The notes beneath the pieces were generated by a model. The model saw only the letters and a list, made by a program, of their open reading frames with translations, did not search any database and was not told the origin of the DNA. The position numbers and the translations under genes are program-made. From positions 1 through 64,000 of the forward strand of contig CAKPEZ010000001.1 of assembly GCA_934149465.1 (NCBI GenBank): a stretch of DNA of 64,000 nt. The letters are read 5' to 3'. Origin of the DNA: an uncultured Bacilli bacterium. Its GTDB lineage: Bacteria > Bacillota_I > Bacilli_A > RF39 > UBA660. Of the stretch, positions 42,910-53,008 are shown one piece after another. The stretch's first letter is position 1; the number at the start of each line of letters is the position of its first letter.

Positions 42910-45900
42910 ATGGATGAAAAATTAAGCACATTACTAATGCAAATTAACTTTAATAAAGAATATTATTCTTACCTAGAAAATGCTAAATTAAAAAAAATAA
43001 TCATATCTAAGAATAATAATTCTTTTAATTTTCTTATTGAAACAGATAAAATATTACCAAGTATAATCTATCAAGAATTAAATAATTCTTTAATAAATAA
43101 ATTCAAAGAAAAAGAAATTATCCTAACTATTCTTCCAAACATGATTGAAAACGAATATTTAGATTCTTATTTTGAACTTATTATTCAAAAAATATCTAAC
43201 GAAAGCAAGATGATGATGATATTTAAAGATAGACCTCTTTTACTAAAAGAAGATAATATTATTACTATTTCAGCATATAACAAAGGAGAATTACTTAACT
43301 TGCAAAAATATCAAAAAGATATCTCTTTAGAACTAGAAAAAAGAGGATTTCTAAATAATAACTTTAATATCGTTATGAATGAAAAAGGCGATGAAGAAGT
43401 AAAAGAGAAAATTAAAGAAGAAACAGAAAATGTTAAAAATACTTATGTAATTCCTAAAGAACAAAAGCAAACGCCTACTTTAGAAGAAAATAAAATAAAA
43501 TATCGTGCTAAAAGAGATACAACCATAACTAAAATAGCCGACCTATTATATGAAGTAGAAAACATTAATATTGAAGGAAAAATCTTTGGAATAGAATTAT
43601 TTGAAGCAAAAAGTGGATACAAAATATTTACTTTAAAAGTAACTGATGAAACAGATAGTATTTATGTAAAATTATTTACTAAAGACGAAGAAGAAATGAA
43701 AGCCTTGCAAAAACTATTAAAAGAAGGATCTTGGTACCAATTCTATGGCAAAGTAAGTGATGATAAATATGCTCACGAACTAGTATTTATGACAAGAGGA
43801 AAAGATATAACTGCCATTGAGCACGATGAATCATCATTAAAAAGACATGATAACGCTTTAGTAAAAAGAGTAGAATTACACGCTCATACCATGATGAGCC
43901 AAATGGATGGAGTAGCAGATGCTAAAGCCTTAGTAAAACTAGCTTATAGCTTTGGCCATAAAGCAGTAGCAGTTACCGATCATCATGGAGCACAGTCATA
44001 CCCAGTAGTTTACCATGCAGTCTGTGATATCAATAAAAAAATTGAAAAAGAAGAAGACAAATTTAAAGCTATATATGGAACAGAACTTGTAATGATTGAT
44101 GATAGTGTTGATATCGTAATAAGACCTAATAAGGAAAAAATGCTTGATCAAACGTTTGTTGTATTTGACTTTGAAACAACTGGATTTAATGCTGGTGGCG
44201 GTGATTCTATCATTGAAATAGGAGCAGTTAAAATATGTAACGGAGAGATTATTGATCGCTTTAATGAATTAATTAATCCAGGAAGAAGTTTACCTTCCAA
44301 AATAACAGAAGTTACTAACATTACTGATGAGATGCTAATAGGAAAACCAGTAGAAGAAGAATCAGTTAAAAGATTTATTTCTTGGTTTGGAGATCTTCCT
44401 ATGGTAGCGCACAATGCTAAATTTGATGTATCATTCCTTGAAATGGCTTATAACAAATATAATCTTGGAACATTTAACAATCCTGTTATCGATACCCTAG
44501 AATTATCTAGAACATTAGATACAGCATATTCAAGACATAGCTTATCAGCCTTAGTAAAAAGATATGATGTTCCTTGGGATGAAGATGCTCATCATAGAGC
44601 AGACTATGATGCCGAAGGAACTGCGTTAGTATTTCACAAAATGCTAAAAAAATTAGATGGAATGAATATCGAAAAAATGAATGACTTAGATAAACTTGTT
44701 TCAAAAGATGAAATCTATAAATTTGGTAAACCTTATCATATTAATATATTAGTAAAAAACAAAGTAGGCCTTAAAAACTTATTTAAATTAATTTCTTACG
44801 CTAATACAAAATATCTATATAAAACTCCAAGAATACCAAGAAGTGAAGTAACAGCCCTAAGAGAAGGCCTTCTAATTGGAAGTGGGTGCTACGAAGGAGA
44901 AGTATTCTCGGAAGCAAGAAGTAAAACCGAAGAAGAATTATCTAATATTATTAGTTTCTATGATTACGTTGAAGTACAACCATTAGACTGCTATAGTCAC
45001 CTTTTAGACATGCATGACTTTGATAATAAGTATGAACTAATAGAAAATATAAAGAAAATAATAAGAGTAACCAAAGAAGCGGGGAAAATCATAGTAGCAA
45101 CCGGAGACGTCCATCATCTAGAAGAAAAAGATAAGATTTACCGGCAAATCATTGTTAATCAGAAAACCCCTGGTGGTGGAAGACATCCACTAAATAAAAA
45201 AGAAATTACTAACCTTCCTAATAATTATTTCAGAACAACTGAAGAAATGCTTAATTCCTTTGATTTCCTTGATCAAGAAGAAAAAGAAGAAATAGTAGTA
45301 ACTAATACCAATAAAATTGCCGATATGATCGAAATTATTGAAGTAATAATTGAAACTGGCGGAATTCCTTTTTCTCCTAAAATCGAAAATTCTGTTGAAA
45401 CTGTAAACGATTTAGTTTATACCAAAGCTAAAAATTTATACGGTGATCCACTTCCAGCCAACATAGAAGAGAGAATAAATCAAGAACTAACCGGAATAAT
45501 AAAGGGAGGATTTGATGTTATCTACTTAATTGCCCAAAAACTGGTAAAACATTCAAATGATGATGGATACCTAGTTGGAAGCCGTGGTAGTGTTGGATCA
45601 TCGTTTGTCGCTACAATGATGGGAATTACTGAAGTAAATCCACTTCCAGCCCATTATCGTTGTCCTAATTGCAAACATAGTATTTTCGATGATGATAATG
45701 GCGTTCCTCTAGGAAAAGAATACTCTAGTGGATTTGACTTACCAGATAAAATTTGTCCAAAATGTGGAACTAGACTAGATAAAGATGGACAAGATATGCC
45801 ATTTGCAACTTTCCTTGGATTTGACGCCGATAAAGTACCAGATATCGATTTAAACTTCTCTGGTGAATATCAGTGGAAAGCTCATGAATATACCAAAGTA

Positions 45901-47283
45901 CTATTCGGAGTTGATAATGTTTACCGAGCTGGAACAATTGGTACCGTAGCAGAAAAAACTGCTTTTGGTTACGTAAAAGGTTACTATGAAGACCATAATC
46001 TTCCATCACCAAGGACTGCCGAAGTAGAAAGACTTGCAGCAGGATGTACTGGCGTAAAAAGAACAACTGGTCAGCACCCAGGAGGTATTGTAGTAATACC
46101 TGGATACATGGACGTTTTTGACTTTACACCATTTCAGTATCCAGCTGACGATAACACCTCTTTATGGAGAACAACCCACTTTGATTACCATGCAATTGAC
46201 CAGGACGTATTAAAACTAGATATACTAGGTCACGATGATCCAACCGTATTAAGATATCTTCAAGACATATCAGGACTTGACGTAACAAAAATACCTTTAG
46301 ATGACAAAGACACTATGAGTATATTTGCAAGTCCAAAAGCACTTGGAGTCACTAAAGAACAAATTCTTTGCGAAACAGGTACTTTAGGAATACCAGAAAT
46401 GGGAACAAAATTTGTTATCAATATGCTTATAGATACTAAACCTAAAACCTTCTCAGAACTAATTAAAATATCAGGACTATCTCATGGAACGGACGTATGG
46501 GTAGGAAATGCTCAAGATTTAATCAGAAATAATGTAGTACCATTTAAAGAAGTAATTGGGTGTCGTGACGATATCATGGTATATTTAATGTACCACGGCT
46601 TAAAGCCAAAACTTGCATTTAAAATAATGGAATTTGTCAGAAAAGGAAAAGCTAGCAAAGATCCAGAACAATGGAATGCTTATAAAGAAGAAATGCAAAG
46701 TTCAGGAATTGAAAAGTGGTTCATCGATAGCTGTTCTAAAATAAAGTACATGTTCCCTAAAGCTCATGCAGCTGCTTATATAATAAGTGCCTTTAGAATA
46801 GCTTGGTTCAAAGTTCATCAGCCAATTAACTATTACTCAGCTTTCTTCTCAATAAGATGCTCTGACTTTGACATAGAGACAATGATTAAAGGCTATGATG
46901 CTATCAAAGCTAAAATATTAGAAATTGATAGCAAAGGATTTGACGCTACCAACAAAGAAAGCAGTATATATGACGTACTATGCGTAGCCCTAGAAATGTG
47001 TGCTAGAGGATTCAAATTTGGAAATATCGACCTTTATAAATCACACAGCAAAAATTTTGCTATTGCTGAAGATGGAAAAACACTTCTTCCTCCATTTCGT
47101 TCAATAGATGGACTAGGAGACAATGCTGCTCAAAGTATTTATGAAGAAGCCAAAAAAAATCCATTCATTAGCATTGAAGATTTTCTAAATAGATGTAAAG
47201 TATCATCAACAATAACTCAAAAAATGAAAGAAATGAATATTTTTGATGGATTACCAGAAACAAGCCAGCTTACCTTATTTTAA
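42910..47283 (+). CDS. polC: DNA polymerase III PolC (Gram-positive replicative alpha subunit)
   Basis: 1457 aa. Order: N-terminal domain, OB fold (about 195-310), PHP domain (near 320, VELHAHTMMSQMDG and VTDHHGAQSYP) interrupted by the 3'-5' exonuclease (about 410-580: VVFDFETTGFN, MVAHNAKFD, HRADYDAEGT), then the polymerase core with GSRGSVGSSFVATMMGITEV. The zinc-finger cysteines CPNC (near 917) and CPKC (near 949) and PDIDLNFSGEYQ follow. It copies both strands with DnaE. ATG 42910 is preferred (GTGGTGAAAGAG upstream); GTG 42895 is possible. Confidence 0.98.
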   Translation: MDEKLSTLLMQINFNKEYYSYLENAKLKKIIISKNNNSFNFLIETDKILPSIIYQELNNSLINKFKEKEIILTILPNMIENEYLDSYFELIIQKISNESKMMMIFKDRPLLLKEDNIITISAYNKGELLNLQKYQKDISLELEKRGFLNNNFNIVMNEKGDEEVKEKIKEETENVKNTYVIPKEQKQTPTLEENKIKYRAKRDTTITKIADLLYEVENINIEGKIFGIELFEAKSGYKIFTLKVTDETDSIYVKLFTKDEEEMKALQKLLKEGSWYQFYGKVSDDKYAHELVFMTRGKDITAIEHDESSLKRHDNALVKRVELHAHTMMSQMDGVADAKALVKLAYSFGHKAVAVTDHHGAQSYPVVYHAVCDINKKIEKEEDKFKAIYGTELVMIDDSVDIVIRPNKEKMLDQTFVVFDFETTGFNAGGGDSIIEIGAVKICNGEIIDRFNELINPGRSLPSKITEVTNITDEMLIGKPVEEESVKRFISWFGDLPMVAHNAKFDVSFLEMAYNKYNLGTFNNPVIDTLELSRTLDTAYSRHSLSALVKRYDVPWDEDAHHRADYDAEGTALVFHKMLKKLDGMNIEKMNDLDKLVSKDEIYKFGKPYHINILVKNKVGLKNLFKLISYANTKYLYKTPRIPRSEVTALREGLLIGSGCYEGEVFSEARSKTEEELSNIISFYDYVEVQPLDCYSHLLDMHDFDNKYELIENIKKIIRVTKEAGKIIVATGDVHHLEEKDKIYRQIIVNQKTPGGGRHPLNKKEITNLPNNYFRTTEEMLNSFDFLDQEEKEEIVVTNTNKIADMIEIIEVIIETGGIPFSPKIENSVETVNDLVYTKAKNLYGDPLPANIEERINQELTGIIKGGFDVIYLIAQKLVKHSNDDGYLVGSRGSVGSSFVATMMGITEVNPLPAHYRCPNCKHSIFDDDNGVPLGKEYSSGFDLPDKICPKCGTRLDKDGQDMPFATFLGFDADKVPDIDLNFSGEYQWKAHEYTKVLFGVDNVYRAGTIGTVAEKTAFGYVKGYYEDHNLPSPRTAEVERLAAGCTGVKRTTGQHPGGIVVIPGYMDVFDFTPFQYPADDNTSLWRTTHFDYHAIDQDVLKLDILGHDDPTVLRYLQDISGLDVTKIPLDDKDTMSIFASPKALGVTKEQILCETGTLGIPEMGTKFVINMLIDTKPKTFSELIKISGLSHGTDVWVGNAQDLIRNNVVPFKEVIGCRDDIMVYLMYHGLKPKLAFKIMEFVRKGKASKDPEQWNAYKEEMQSSGIEKWFIDSCSKIKYMFPKAHAAAYIISAFRIAWFKVHQPINYYSAFFSIRCSDFDIETMIKGYDAIKAKILEIDSKGFDATNKESSIYDVLCVALEMCARGFKFGNIDLYKSHSKNFAIAEDGKTLLPPFRSIDGLGDNAAQSIYEEAKKNPFISIEDFLNRCKVSSTITQKMKEMNIFDGLPETSQLTLF

Positions 47284-47332
47284 GCTTTCTTATTTACCAA
47301 AAATATGTTATCATTGATAAAGAGGTGAAATT

Positions 47333-47749
47333 ATGGAAAAACTTAGTAGAAGTGAATTAAGATATAAAATTATGACAATTCTATATCAGATATTCTTATA
47401 TAACAAAAATAAAATAAATTATAGCGTAGATGATGTCATTAAAAAGCAAATGGAAATTGAAAATAATTTCGTCAAAGAAACTACTTATAAAGTATTAGAA
47501 CACCAAGAAGAAATCGATAAAATCGCTAATAAATATCTTGGTACTTGGCCAATAGAACGCTTAGGATTTACAGACCAAGCAATTCTTCGTATGGCAATAT
47601 ATGAACTACTATACACAGATACTCCAGATTTAGTCTGTATAAACGAAGCTATCGAATTATCTAAAAAATACTCAGATGATAGTGTAAGTAAAATAATTAA
47701 TGGCGTTTTAGATAAAATATATCATAGCAAAGAAGAAAATGAACAATAA
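47333..47749 (+). CDS. nusB: Transcription antitermination factor NusB
   Basis: 138 aa, all-helical NusB with N-terminal SRSELRYKIMTILYQIFLY and the conserved WPIERLGFTDQAILRMAIYELLY, then INEAIELSKKYSDDSVSKIINGVLDKI. Binds boxA RNA with S10 during rRNA transcription. Heads the conserved nusB-xseA-xseB operon; it overlaps xseA by 11 bases. RBS AGAGGTGAAATT. Confidence 0.96.
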   Translation: MEKLSRSELRYKIMTILYQIFLYNKNKINYSVDDVIKKQMEIENNFVKETTYKVLEHQEEIDKIANKYLGTWPIERLGFTDQAILRMAIYELLYTDTPDLVCINEAIELSKKYSDDSVSKIINGVLDKIYHSKEENEQ

Positions 47750-49055
47750 TAATAAATATATAACAATATCAGCCATTAACAAATACTTAAAATATCTAAT
47801 GGATGAAAATCCCCATCTTAACAAAGTATATTTAAAAGGAGAAATTTCCAATTTTAAAGCTCATACCAGAGGACATTATTACTTTACCTTAAAAGATGAA
47901 ACTAGTAGGATAAATGCCGTAATGTTTTCTTATCACACATCTGGATTAAAAATAACTCCTGCAGACGGAATGAAAGTACTAGTAACAGGGAAAATTACCG
48001 TATATGAACCTACTGGCGGCTATCAAATATATGTAGAAGAAATGGAAGAAGATGGAATAGGGGATTTATATGTAGCGTTTGAAAAACTAAAAGCAAAATT
48101 AGAAAAAGAAGGCTTATTTTCTCAATCTCACAAAAAAGAAATCCCTAAAATACCTCAAAGAATCGGAATAATAACTGCCCCAACAGGTGCAGCAATAAGA
48201 GATATATTAACTACAATAAAAAGACGATATCCCCTTTGTGAAACAATCTTATTCCCAGCATTAGTCCAAGGAAAAGAGGCAGCATTAGATATTGCAAATA
48301 AAATAAAAATCGCTAATACCTATGATTTAGACACTCTAATAGTAGGCCGTGGAGGCGGAAGTATAGAAGATTTATGGCCGTTTAATGAAGAAATTGTTGC
48401 AAGAGAAATATATAATTCTAAAATACCAGTAATAAGCGCTGTTGGCCACGAAATAGACTTTACAATTGCTGACTTTGTCGCTGATATGCGTGCGCCAACT
48501 CCAACCGCAGCAGCAGAACTAGCTGTTCCTGAACTAACAATACTCTTAAAAAATATAAAAACCTTATTTAGAAGAGCAACTAACGCAACAAACAAAATAA
48601 TTACTTATCAAAAAGTTCAATTATCTAAATATCAAAATAGTTATATTTTAAAAAAACCAATGAGTATGTATGAAATAAAAGAACAAAAACTAGATAATTT
48701 AATTGATAATTTAAACAAAAATATAAAAAATAAGCTAGAGAAATATAATATAACTTTATTTAAATTACAAAATAGTTATATCTTAACTAACCCTCAAATA
48801 CTTTACAAATTTAAAACTCAAACATTTCAAAATCTAATATCAAAATTACAAGTATTAAATCCAATGAACACAATTAATAGAGGATATGCTCTAGTCAAAA
48901 AAGATAAAAAAGTTATTTCTACTATAAAAAAGCTCAAAAAAGATGACACAATATCTATCGTACTAAAAGATGGAGTAATAACAAGTAAAGTATTTCAAAT
49001 AGATACTCAAAATATCGAAGGAGAAGATAGTAATGGAAAAAGAACAATCATTTGA
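47739..49055 (+). CDS. xseA: Exodeoxyribonuclease VII large subunit
   Basis: 438 aa. The N-terminal OB fold contains VYLKGEISNFKAHTRGHYYFTLKDE. The catalytic part has PQRIGIITAPTGAAIRDI, LIVGRGGGSIEDLWPFNEE and PVISAVGHEIDFTIADFVADMRAPTPTAAAE. A coiled coil (about 265-375) binds the small subunits. Degrades single-stranded DNA from either end. Overlaps nusB and xseB, so the trio is translationally coupled. Confidence 0.97.
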   Translation: MNNNNKYITISAINKYLKYLMDENPHLNKVYLKGEISNFKAHTRGHYYFTLKDETSRINAVMFSYHTSGLKITPADGMKVLVTGKITVYEPTGGYQIYVEEMEEDGIGDLYVAFEKLKAKLEKEGLFSQSHKKEIPKIPQRIGIITAPTGAAIRDILTTIKRRYPLCETILFPALVQGKEAALDIANKIKIANTYDLDTLIVGRGGGSIEDLWPFNEEIVAREIYNSKIPVISAVGHEIDFTIADFVADMRAPTPTAAAELAVPELTILLKNIKTLFRRATNATNKIITYQKVQLSKYQNSYILKKPMSMYEIKEQKLDNLIDNLNKNIKNKLEKYNITLFKLQNSYILTNPQILYKFKTQTFQNLISKLQVLNPMNTINRGYALVKKDKKVISTIKKLKKDDTISIVLKDGVITSKVFQIDTQNIEGEDSNGKRTII

Positions 49056-49257
49056 AGATAAACTTGCCGAACTAGAAAAAATAGTAAATGAACTTGAAAG
49101 TGGAAACGTCAATTTAGATGATGCTATTGAAAAATATACAAAAGCAATGAAACTTGCCAAAGAATGTAGTACTAAATTAAATAAAGCCACTGAAAAAGTT
49201 AATAAAATTTTACTTGAAAATGGCGAATTAACTGATTTTGAAGTCGAAGAAAACTAA
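49033..49257 (+). CDS. xseB: Exodeoxyribonuclease VII small subunit
   Basis: 74 aa: FEDKLAELEKIVNELESGNVNLDDAIEKYTKAMKLAK is the family signature of a long helical hairpin. Several copies cap the XseA coiled coil. It overlaps xseA by 23 bases with GGAGAAGATAGTA upstream of the ATG. Confidence 0.96.
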   Translation: MEKEQSFEDKLAELEKIVNELESGNVNLDDAIEKYTKAMKLAKECSTKLNKATEKVNKILLENGELTDFEVEEN

Positions 49258-49280
49258 AAGAGAGGAAAAACCTCTCTTTT
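49256..49280. terminator. Bidirectional terminator between xseB and spoIVB
   Basis: Perfect 10-bp stem AAAAGAGAGG/CCTCTCTTTT with a 5-A loop, between convergent genes. Confidence 0.92.
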
Positions 49281-49281
49281 C

Positions 49282-50271
49282 TTAATTTTCTGCTTCTTCT
49301 AACATATTTACTATAAATATGCCATAACCCTTGGTTGGATCATCAACAACAACATGCGTAACTGCTCCAATAATATATTCACCTTGAATAATTGGACTTC
49401 CAGACATTCCTTGAACAATGCCACCAGTCTTTTCTAAAAGCATTTTATCTGTTATTTCAAACAATATATTTTTTTGATTATTACTGTTATTAATCTTTAA
49501 AATATTAATTTGATATTCTCCGACTTCTTTTTCGTTTAAAACAGTTAAAATTTTTGCTGCGCCAATCTTAATATCGTTTTCCTTAGCAACTTTATAAAGT
49601 TTTTTATCTGGTAAATCTGAACTATATTTACCAAAAATACCCGATGTAGTATTCTCGTTTACATTTCCATATACCTTATCTGTGTTATAACGAGCATTTT
49701 TTTCTCCTGGTTTACCATCTTTTGAAGGAATAATATCAGTTACAGTAGAGTCATAAATTTTTCCAGCTTTGATTTCTAATTTTTTACCTGAAATTTTTTC
49801 AATAATTTCATGACCTAGAGCTCCATATAAATTAGTCTTTGGATCAATAAAAGTTAATGTACCAACACCACTAATACTATCTTTTACGTATAATCCTGTC
49901 TTATAAACATTATCTTCTAGCATTAAATTAAGAGCAGTTTTATAAGTAACCTTCCCACGTAAATATAATATATTTATTGTTTTGCTATTTTTACTTTCAT
50001 TAATGGTATTCACCATTTCTTCAATTGAAGATACTTTCTTTTCGTTAATCGCAATTATTTGATCTCCTAATTTTAAACCAGCATTTTTAGCAGGATCAAT
50101 ATTTCCCACCTTGTAAGTTCCAACAATAATTACATTATCAGAATTAAGTTCAATACCAATATTTTCTCCACCTGCTATAATATAGTCTGAATAAGCCAAA
50201 GCATTTATAGGCATACTAAATAACAGAAAAAAGAAAAGCAAAATTTTGTTTTTTGATTTTTTAAAAAACAT
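49282..50271 (-). CDS. spoIVB: SpoIVB serine peptidase (S55)
   Basis: 329 aa. The signal peptide or anchor is residues 1-27 and a PDZ domain about 35-115 (DPAKNAGLKLGDQIIAINEKKV). The S55 peptidase follows with YGALGHEI (catalytic His about 154) and QGMSGSPIIQGEYIIGAVTHV (catalytic Ser about 290). In Bacillus the forespore secretes it and it cuts SpoIVFA, which releases SpoIVFB to activate sigma K. About 100 residues shorter than the Bacillus protein. The usual spo0A and recN are not adjacent. RBS AAAAGGAGATG. Confidence 0.93.
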   Translation of the reverse strand: MFFKKSKNKILLFFFLLFSMPINALAYSDYIIAGGENIGIELNSDNVIIVGTYKVGNIDPAKNAGLKLGDQIIAINEKKVSSIEEMVNTINESKNSKTINILYLRGKVTYKTALNLMLEDNVYKTGLYVKDSISGVGTLTFIDPKTNLYGALGHEIIEKISGKKLEIKAGKIYDSTVTDIIPSKDGKPGEKNARYNTDKVYGNVNENTTSGIFGKYSSDLPDKKLYKVAKENDIKIGAAKILTVLNEKEVGEYQINILKINNSNNQKNILFEITDKMLLEKTGGIVQGMSGSPIIQGEYIIGAVTHVVVDDPTKGYGIFIVNMLEEAEN

Positions 50272-50394
50272 AAAACTTTTTCATCTCCTTTTTAATCATT
50301 ATCACAGATTACATTATTAGTATTAGATAAGAATCAAAGAAATATAATTATAATTTACTGGTAATTATTGCATACGATTAAATAGGTGATTCAT

Positions 50395-51144
50395 ATGCAA
50401 AATAATATAAAATTAGCCTTTATTTTAACAATATTATCAGGCATGTCAACGATGCTTGGAACTTTTTTAATTTTTAAAAAAAATAAAAAAAATAATATTT
50501 TAGCACCAACAATAAGCTTTGCAGCTGGAGTAATGATAAGTGTTTCTATATGTGACCTAATTCCAGAGGCGATTAATTATTTTTCTCATAATTATCAAAC
50601 ATTTGCTTTAGCAATCATATGCCTTATATTTGTAATAATTGGAATAATTATATCTATGCTAATAGATAATATACTGCAGAAAACTAGCATTAAAAGTAAT
50701 AAACTATATAAGATTGGAATTATGTCAATGATATCTCTAATTTTACACAATATTCCTGAAGGAATCATTACTTTTTTAACAACCAATACCAACATCAAAA
50801 TAGGTCTTAGCCTATCACTTGCAATAGCAATTCACAATATTCCCGAAGGAATAAGTATCTCAGTTCCTATATATTATTCTACCAAAAGCAAAATAAAAGC
50901 TATTGGCTACACCTTAATATCAGCCATATCAGAGCCATTAGGAGCAGTACTTGCATATTTTTTTATAAGTAAATACCTAAATTATCAACTTATGGGAATT
51001 TTGCTATCAGTAACAGCAGGAATAATGCTCCAAATATCTTTTTATGAATTATTACCAATGGCATTCAAATATCCTCATAAATTTAAAACAATTATTTCAT
51101 TCCTTTTGGGGATTAGCGTAATGTTTTTAAAATTTTTTATTTAA
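50395..51144 (+). CDS. ZIP-family divalent metal transporter
   Basis: 249 aa, eight predicted helices. Helix 4 and 5 motifs LHNIPEGIITF and IHNIPEGISISVP carry the His/Glu metal sites; the ISEPLGAVLAYF and GIMLQISFYELLP segments complete the pattern of the ZupT/GufA subgroup. Probably imports zinc, with iron or manganese possible. ATG 50395 follows ATAGGTGATTCAT; a GTG at 50386 is inside that site. Monocistronic. Confidence 0.93.
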   Translation: MQNNIKLAFILTILSGMSTMLGTFLIFKKNKKNNILAPTISFAAGVMISVSICDLIPEAINYFSHNYQTFALAIICLIFVIIGIIISMLIDNILQKTSIKSNKLYKIGIMSMISLILHNIPEGIITFLTTNTNIKIGLSLSLAIAIHNIPEGISISVPIYYSTKSKIKAIGYTLISAISEPLGAVLAYFFISKYLNYQLMGILLSVTAGIMLQISFYELLPMAFKYPHKFKTIISFLLGISVMFLKFFI

Positions 51145-51211
51145 AATGAATAAAAACACAAGACAAAATTTTTATTTTCTGTTATACTTATTAAAGTAGG
51201 GTAGGTGTGAT

Positions 51212-51823
51212 ATGAAATATTTAGTAACTATTATTGATAGTAGTATGAATCATACAATTTATTACATTACTGGATCCACCGAGTCTTTTTTTGTTTCTTT
51301 GCCTCACAATTACAATCAAAATATCAAAGTAAATGTTCTAATAAAGCAAGGAACATATAATATATTAAGTGAAAGTGTTTCTATAATGCAAAAAAATTTA
51401 CACAAAATATTTGATAATCTAAATCTTCAAAATAATTTAATAATAATTCCAATATTAGATGAATCATATGAGAAGCAAAACTATACTTTAGTCAAAAGCG
51501 AAATAGCAAATGCTTTAGATTTTTGTTTTAAAATGTTAAGCATGCGTGCAATAAGCTATGAAAAACAAGTAGCACTAATTAACCTTTCCAAAGACTATGA
51601 AACATTCGAAGAGCAAATACTTCAAGAAACACCCAATTATACTAAAAAAAATATCTCAAGTGTTATAAAAGATGCTCCAACTTTGGAAAAACTAAAAGAG
51701 CAAAAAAGCAAAAAACAATTAATTCTTTCACAATCTTCTGGCTATGTTCTTTATAGCGCTATAGCATTAATCCTTGTTTTAGCTTATTTTATAGTTGTTA
51801 GTATAATCTTTACAAAAGCTTAA
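51212..51823 (+). CDS. Tail-anchored protein of unknown function, 203 aa
   Basis: Not recognised. A soluble N-terminal part (about 1-170) starts MKYLVTIIDSSMNHTIYYITG and contains LIIIPILDESYEKQNY. A single helix follows near 177-200 (VLYSAIALILVLAYFIVVSII), so the protein is anchored by its C-terminus with the bulk in the cytoplasm. Some features suggest a degraded nucleotide-binding or actin-like fold, but this is unproved. RBS TAGGTGTGAT. The next gene starts 9 bases on and encodes another tail-anchored protein. Confidence 0.75.
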   Translation: MKYLVTIIDSSMNHTIYYITGSTESFFVSLPHNYNQNIKVNVLIKQGTYNILSESVSIMQKNLHKIFDNLNLQNNLIIIPILDESYEKQNYTLVKSEIANALDFCFKMLSMRAISYEKQVALINLSKDYETFEEQILQETPNYTKKNISSVIKDAPTLEKLKEQKSKKQLILSQSSGYVLYSAIALILVLAYFIVVSIIFTKA

Positions 51824-51832
51824 GGTGAAAAA

Positions 51833-52111
51833 ATGGAAACAAATGAAAAAAAGAGTAAAATCAAAACAATTGATACTGATATTGGAATAAAATTTATTGT
51901 TGGACTTGAAGAAACAAAAAAAATTGAACCAATAAAAAGCAATCCTGTTACTTATATAGAAGATATTGTAGAACAAGAGCAAGAAGAATCTTCAACAAAT
52001 CTTCCTAAAGCAAAAGCAAACTACAGCTATGGATATATAAACTATATATGGTATGGGATCATAAGCGTTGGGGCTGCACTTGTTATATTAATAATGCTGT
52101 TAAAAAAATAA
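51833..52111 (+). CDS. Tail-anchored protein of unknown function, 92 aa
   Basis: A charged, probably disordered N-terminal part (METNEKKSKIKTIDTDIGIKF, then an acidic EDIVEQEQEESS) leads to one C-terminal helix (about 69-90). No family recognised. Start follows AAGGTGAAAAA. Cotranscribed with the gene before it and ended by a terminator, so the two probably act as partners at the membrane. Confidence 0.75.
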   Translation: METNEKKSKIKTIDTDIGIKFIVGLEETKKIEPIKSNPVTYIEDIVEQEQEESSTNLPKAKANYSYGYINYIWYGIISVGAALVILIMLLKK

Positions 52112-52140
52112 ATTATCTTTTGCAGATAATTTATTTTTTT
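52110..52140 (+). terminator. Terminator of the tail-anchored pair
   Basis: AAATTATCT/AGATAATTT with loop TTTGC, followed by AT7. Confidence 0.88.
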
Positions 52141-52256
52141 TATACAAAAAGTTCAATAACATAAAGCATTACCGTAAGCAGTAATAAAATAATTGCAATA
52201 ATTCTCACTCCTAAATTGTAAGTGTTTTTCTTCTTTTTAGATGACTTTTTTGTCAT
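52140..52256 (-). CDS. Small basic membrane protein, 38 aa (DUF4044-like)
   Basis: A very short gene: MTKKSSKKKKNTYNLGVR followed by the helix IIAIILLLLTVMLYVIELFV. Lys-rich heads with one helix are seen in DUF4044-type proteins of Firmicutes. The start is ATG 52256 because AGGTGAT lies about 8 bases upstream; an overlapping ATG just after the site meets a stop after 8 codons. Convergent with the pair before it. Existence likely, function unknown. Confidence 0.6.
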   Translation of the reverse strand: MTKKSSKKKKNTYNLGVRIIAIILLLLTVMLYVIELFV

Positions 52257-52340
52257 TGTTCATATCACCTCATAATAGTATTATATAAAAAAAATATCAT
52301 AAATTCAAGAAAAAATAATAATATTAAATAGGTGAAGAAA

Positions 52341-52970
52341 ATGAACAAAAAAATCAATGCACTAATACAAACTATATTTCCAAATAAGAAAGAGAATATT
52401 TTTATAATATCACTTGTATTATTGGGAATAATTGCTGGTAGTATATTTATATTATTTATTTCTAAAGAAGACATTGCTTTAATGACTAATAGAATTACTA
52501 ACTTTTTTAATAGCGTAAAGGAAAATAAAATAGAATATGGACAAGTACTTGCAAACGGACTTATATTAAATTTATCATATACATTAATAATGTGGATTTT
52601 AGGAATGTCTATAATAGGAATACCAATAAATTTATTTTTAGTATTTTTTAAAAGTTTTATAATATCTTTTACCTTAGGAAGCTTAATAAAAGTTTATAAA
52701 TTAAAAGGACTGCTAGCTTCTAGTTTATATGCTATACCAATCCAACTAATTAATATTATTATCATTATTACTATAGGAATATATACATATAACTTTTCAA
52801 AAAAATTAATTATTTCGTTAAAGACATCGCAAAATAATTTTTTTAAGAAAAATTTTAAAAAGTATTTTATAATTTTAATTTGTACATTATTTTTAAGTAC
52901 AATCAGTGTACTATTAGAAACATATTACTTTCCTACGATAATAAAAATAATAATTAATTTCTTTGTTTAA
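52341..52970 (+). CDS. spoIIM: Stage II sporulation protein M (SpoIIM family)
   Basis: 209 aa, five helices (about 20-42, 72-95, 98-120, 125-150, 172-192). ENIFIISLVLLGIIAGSIFILF at the first helix and NGLILNLSYTLIMWILGMSIIGIPINLFLVFFKSFIISF match the SpoIIM/DUF95 pattern. In Bacillus it joins SpoIID and SpoIIP in engulfment. In many Firmicutes spoIIM stands near xerD, as here about 4 kb away. Start ATG 52341 follows TAGGTGAAGAA. Confidence 0.85.
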   Translation: MNKKINALIQTIFPNKKENIFIISLVLLGIIAGSIFILFISKEDIALMTNRITNFFNSVKENKIEYGQVLANGLILNLSYTLIMWILGMSIIGIPINLFLVFFKSFIISFTLGSLIKVYKLKGLLASSLYAIPIQLINIIIIITIGIYTYNFSKKLIISLKTSQNNFFKKNFKKYFIILICTLFLSTISVLLETYYFPTIIKIIINFFV

Positions 52971-53008
52971 TTTTCATAATATGATATAATTATTACGGTG
53001 ATTAATTA

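Noticed and set aside
48320..48595. Minus-strand ORF within xseA and other long antisense frames (for example inside ffh, polC, mutL)
   Set aside because: Shadows of the coding frame; no ribosome site and no known motif.
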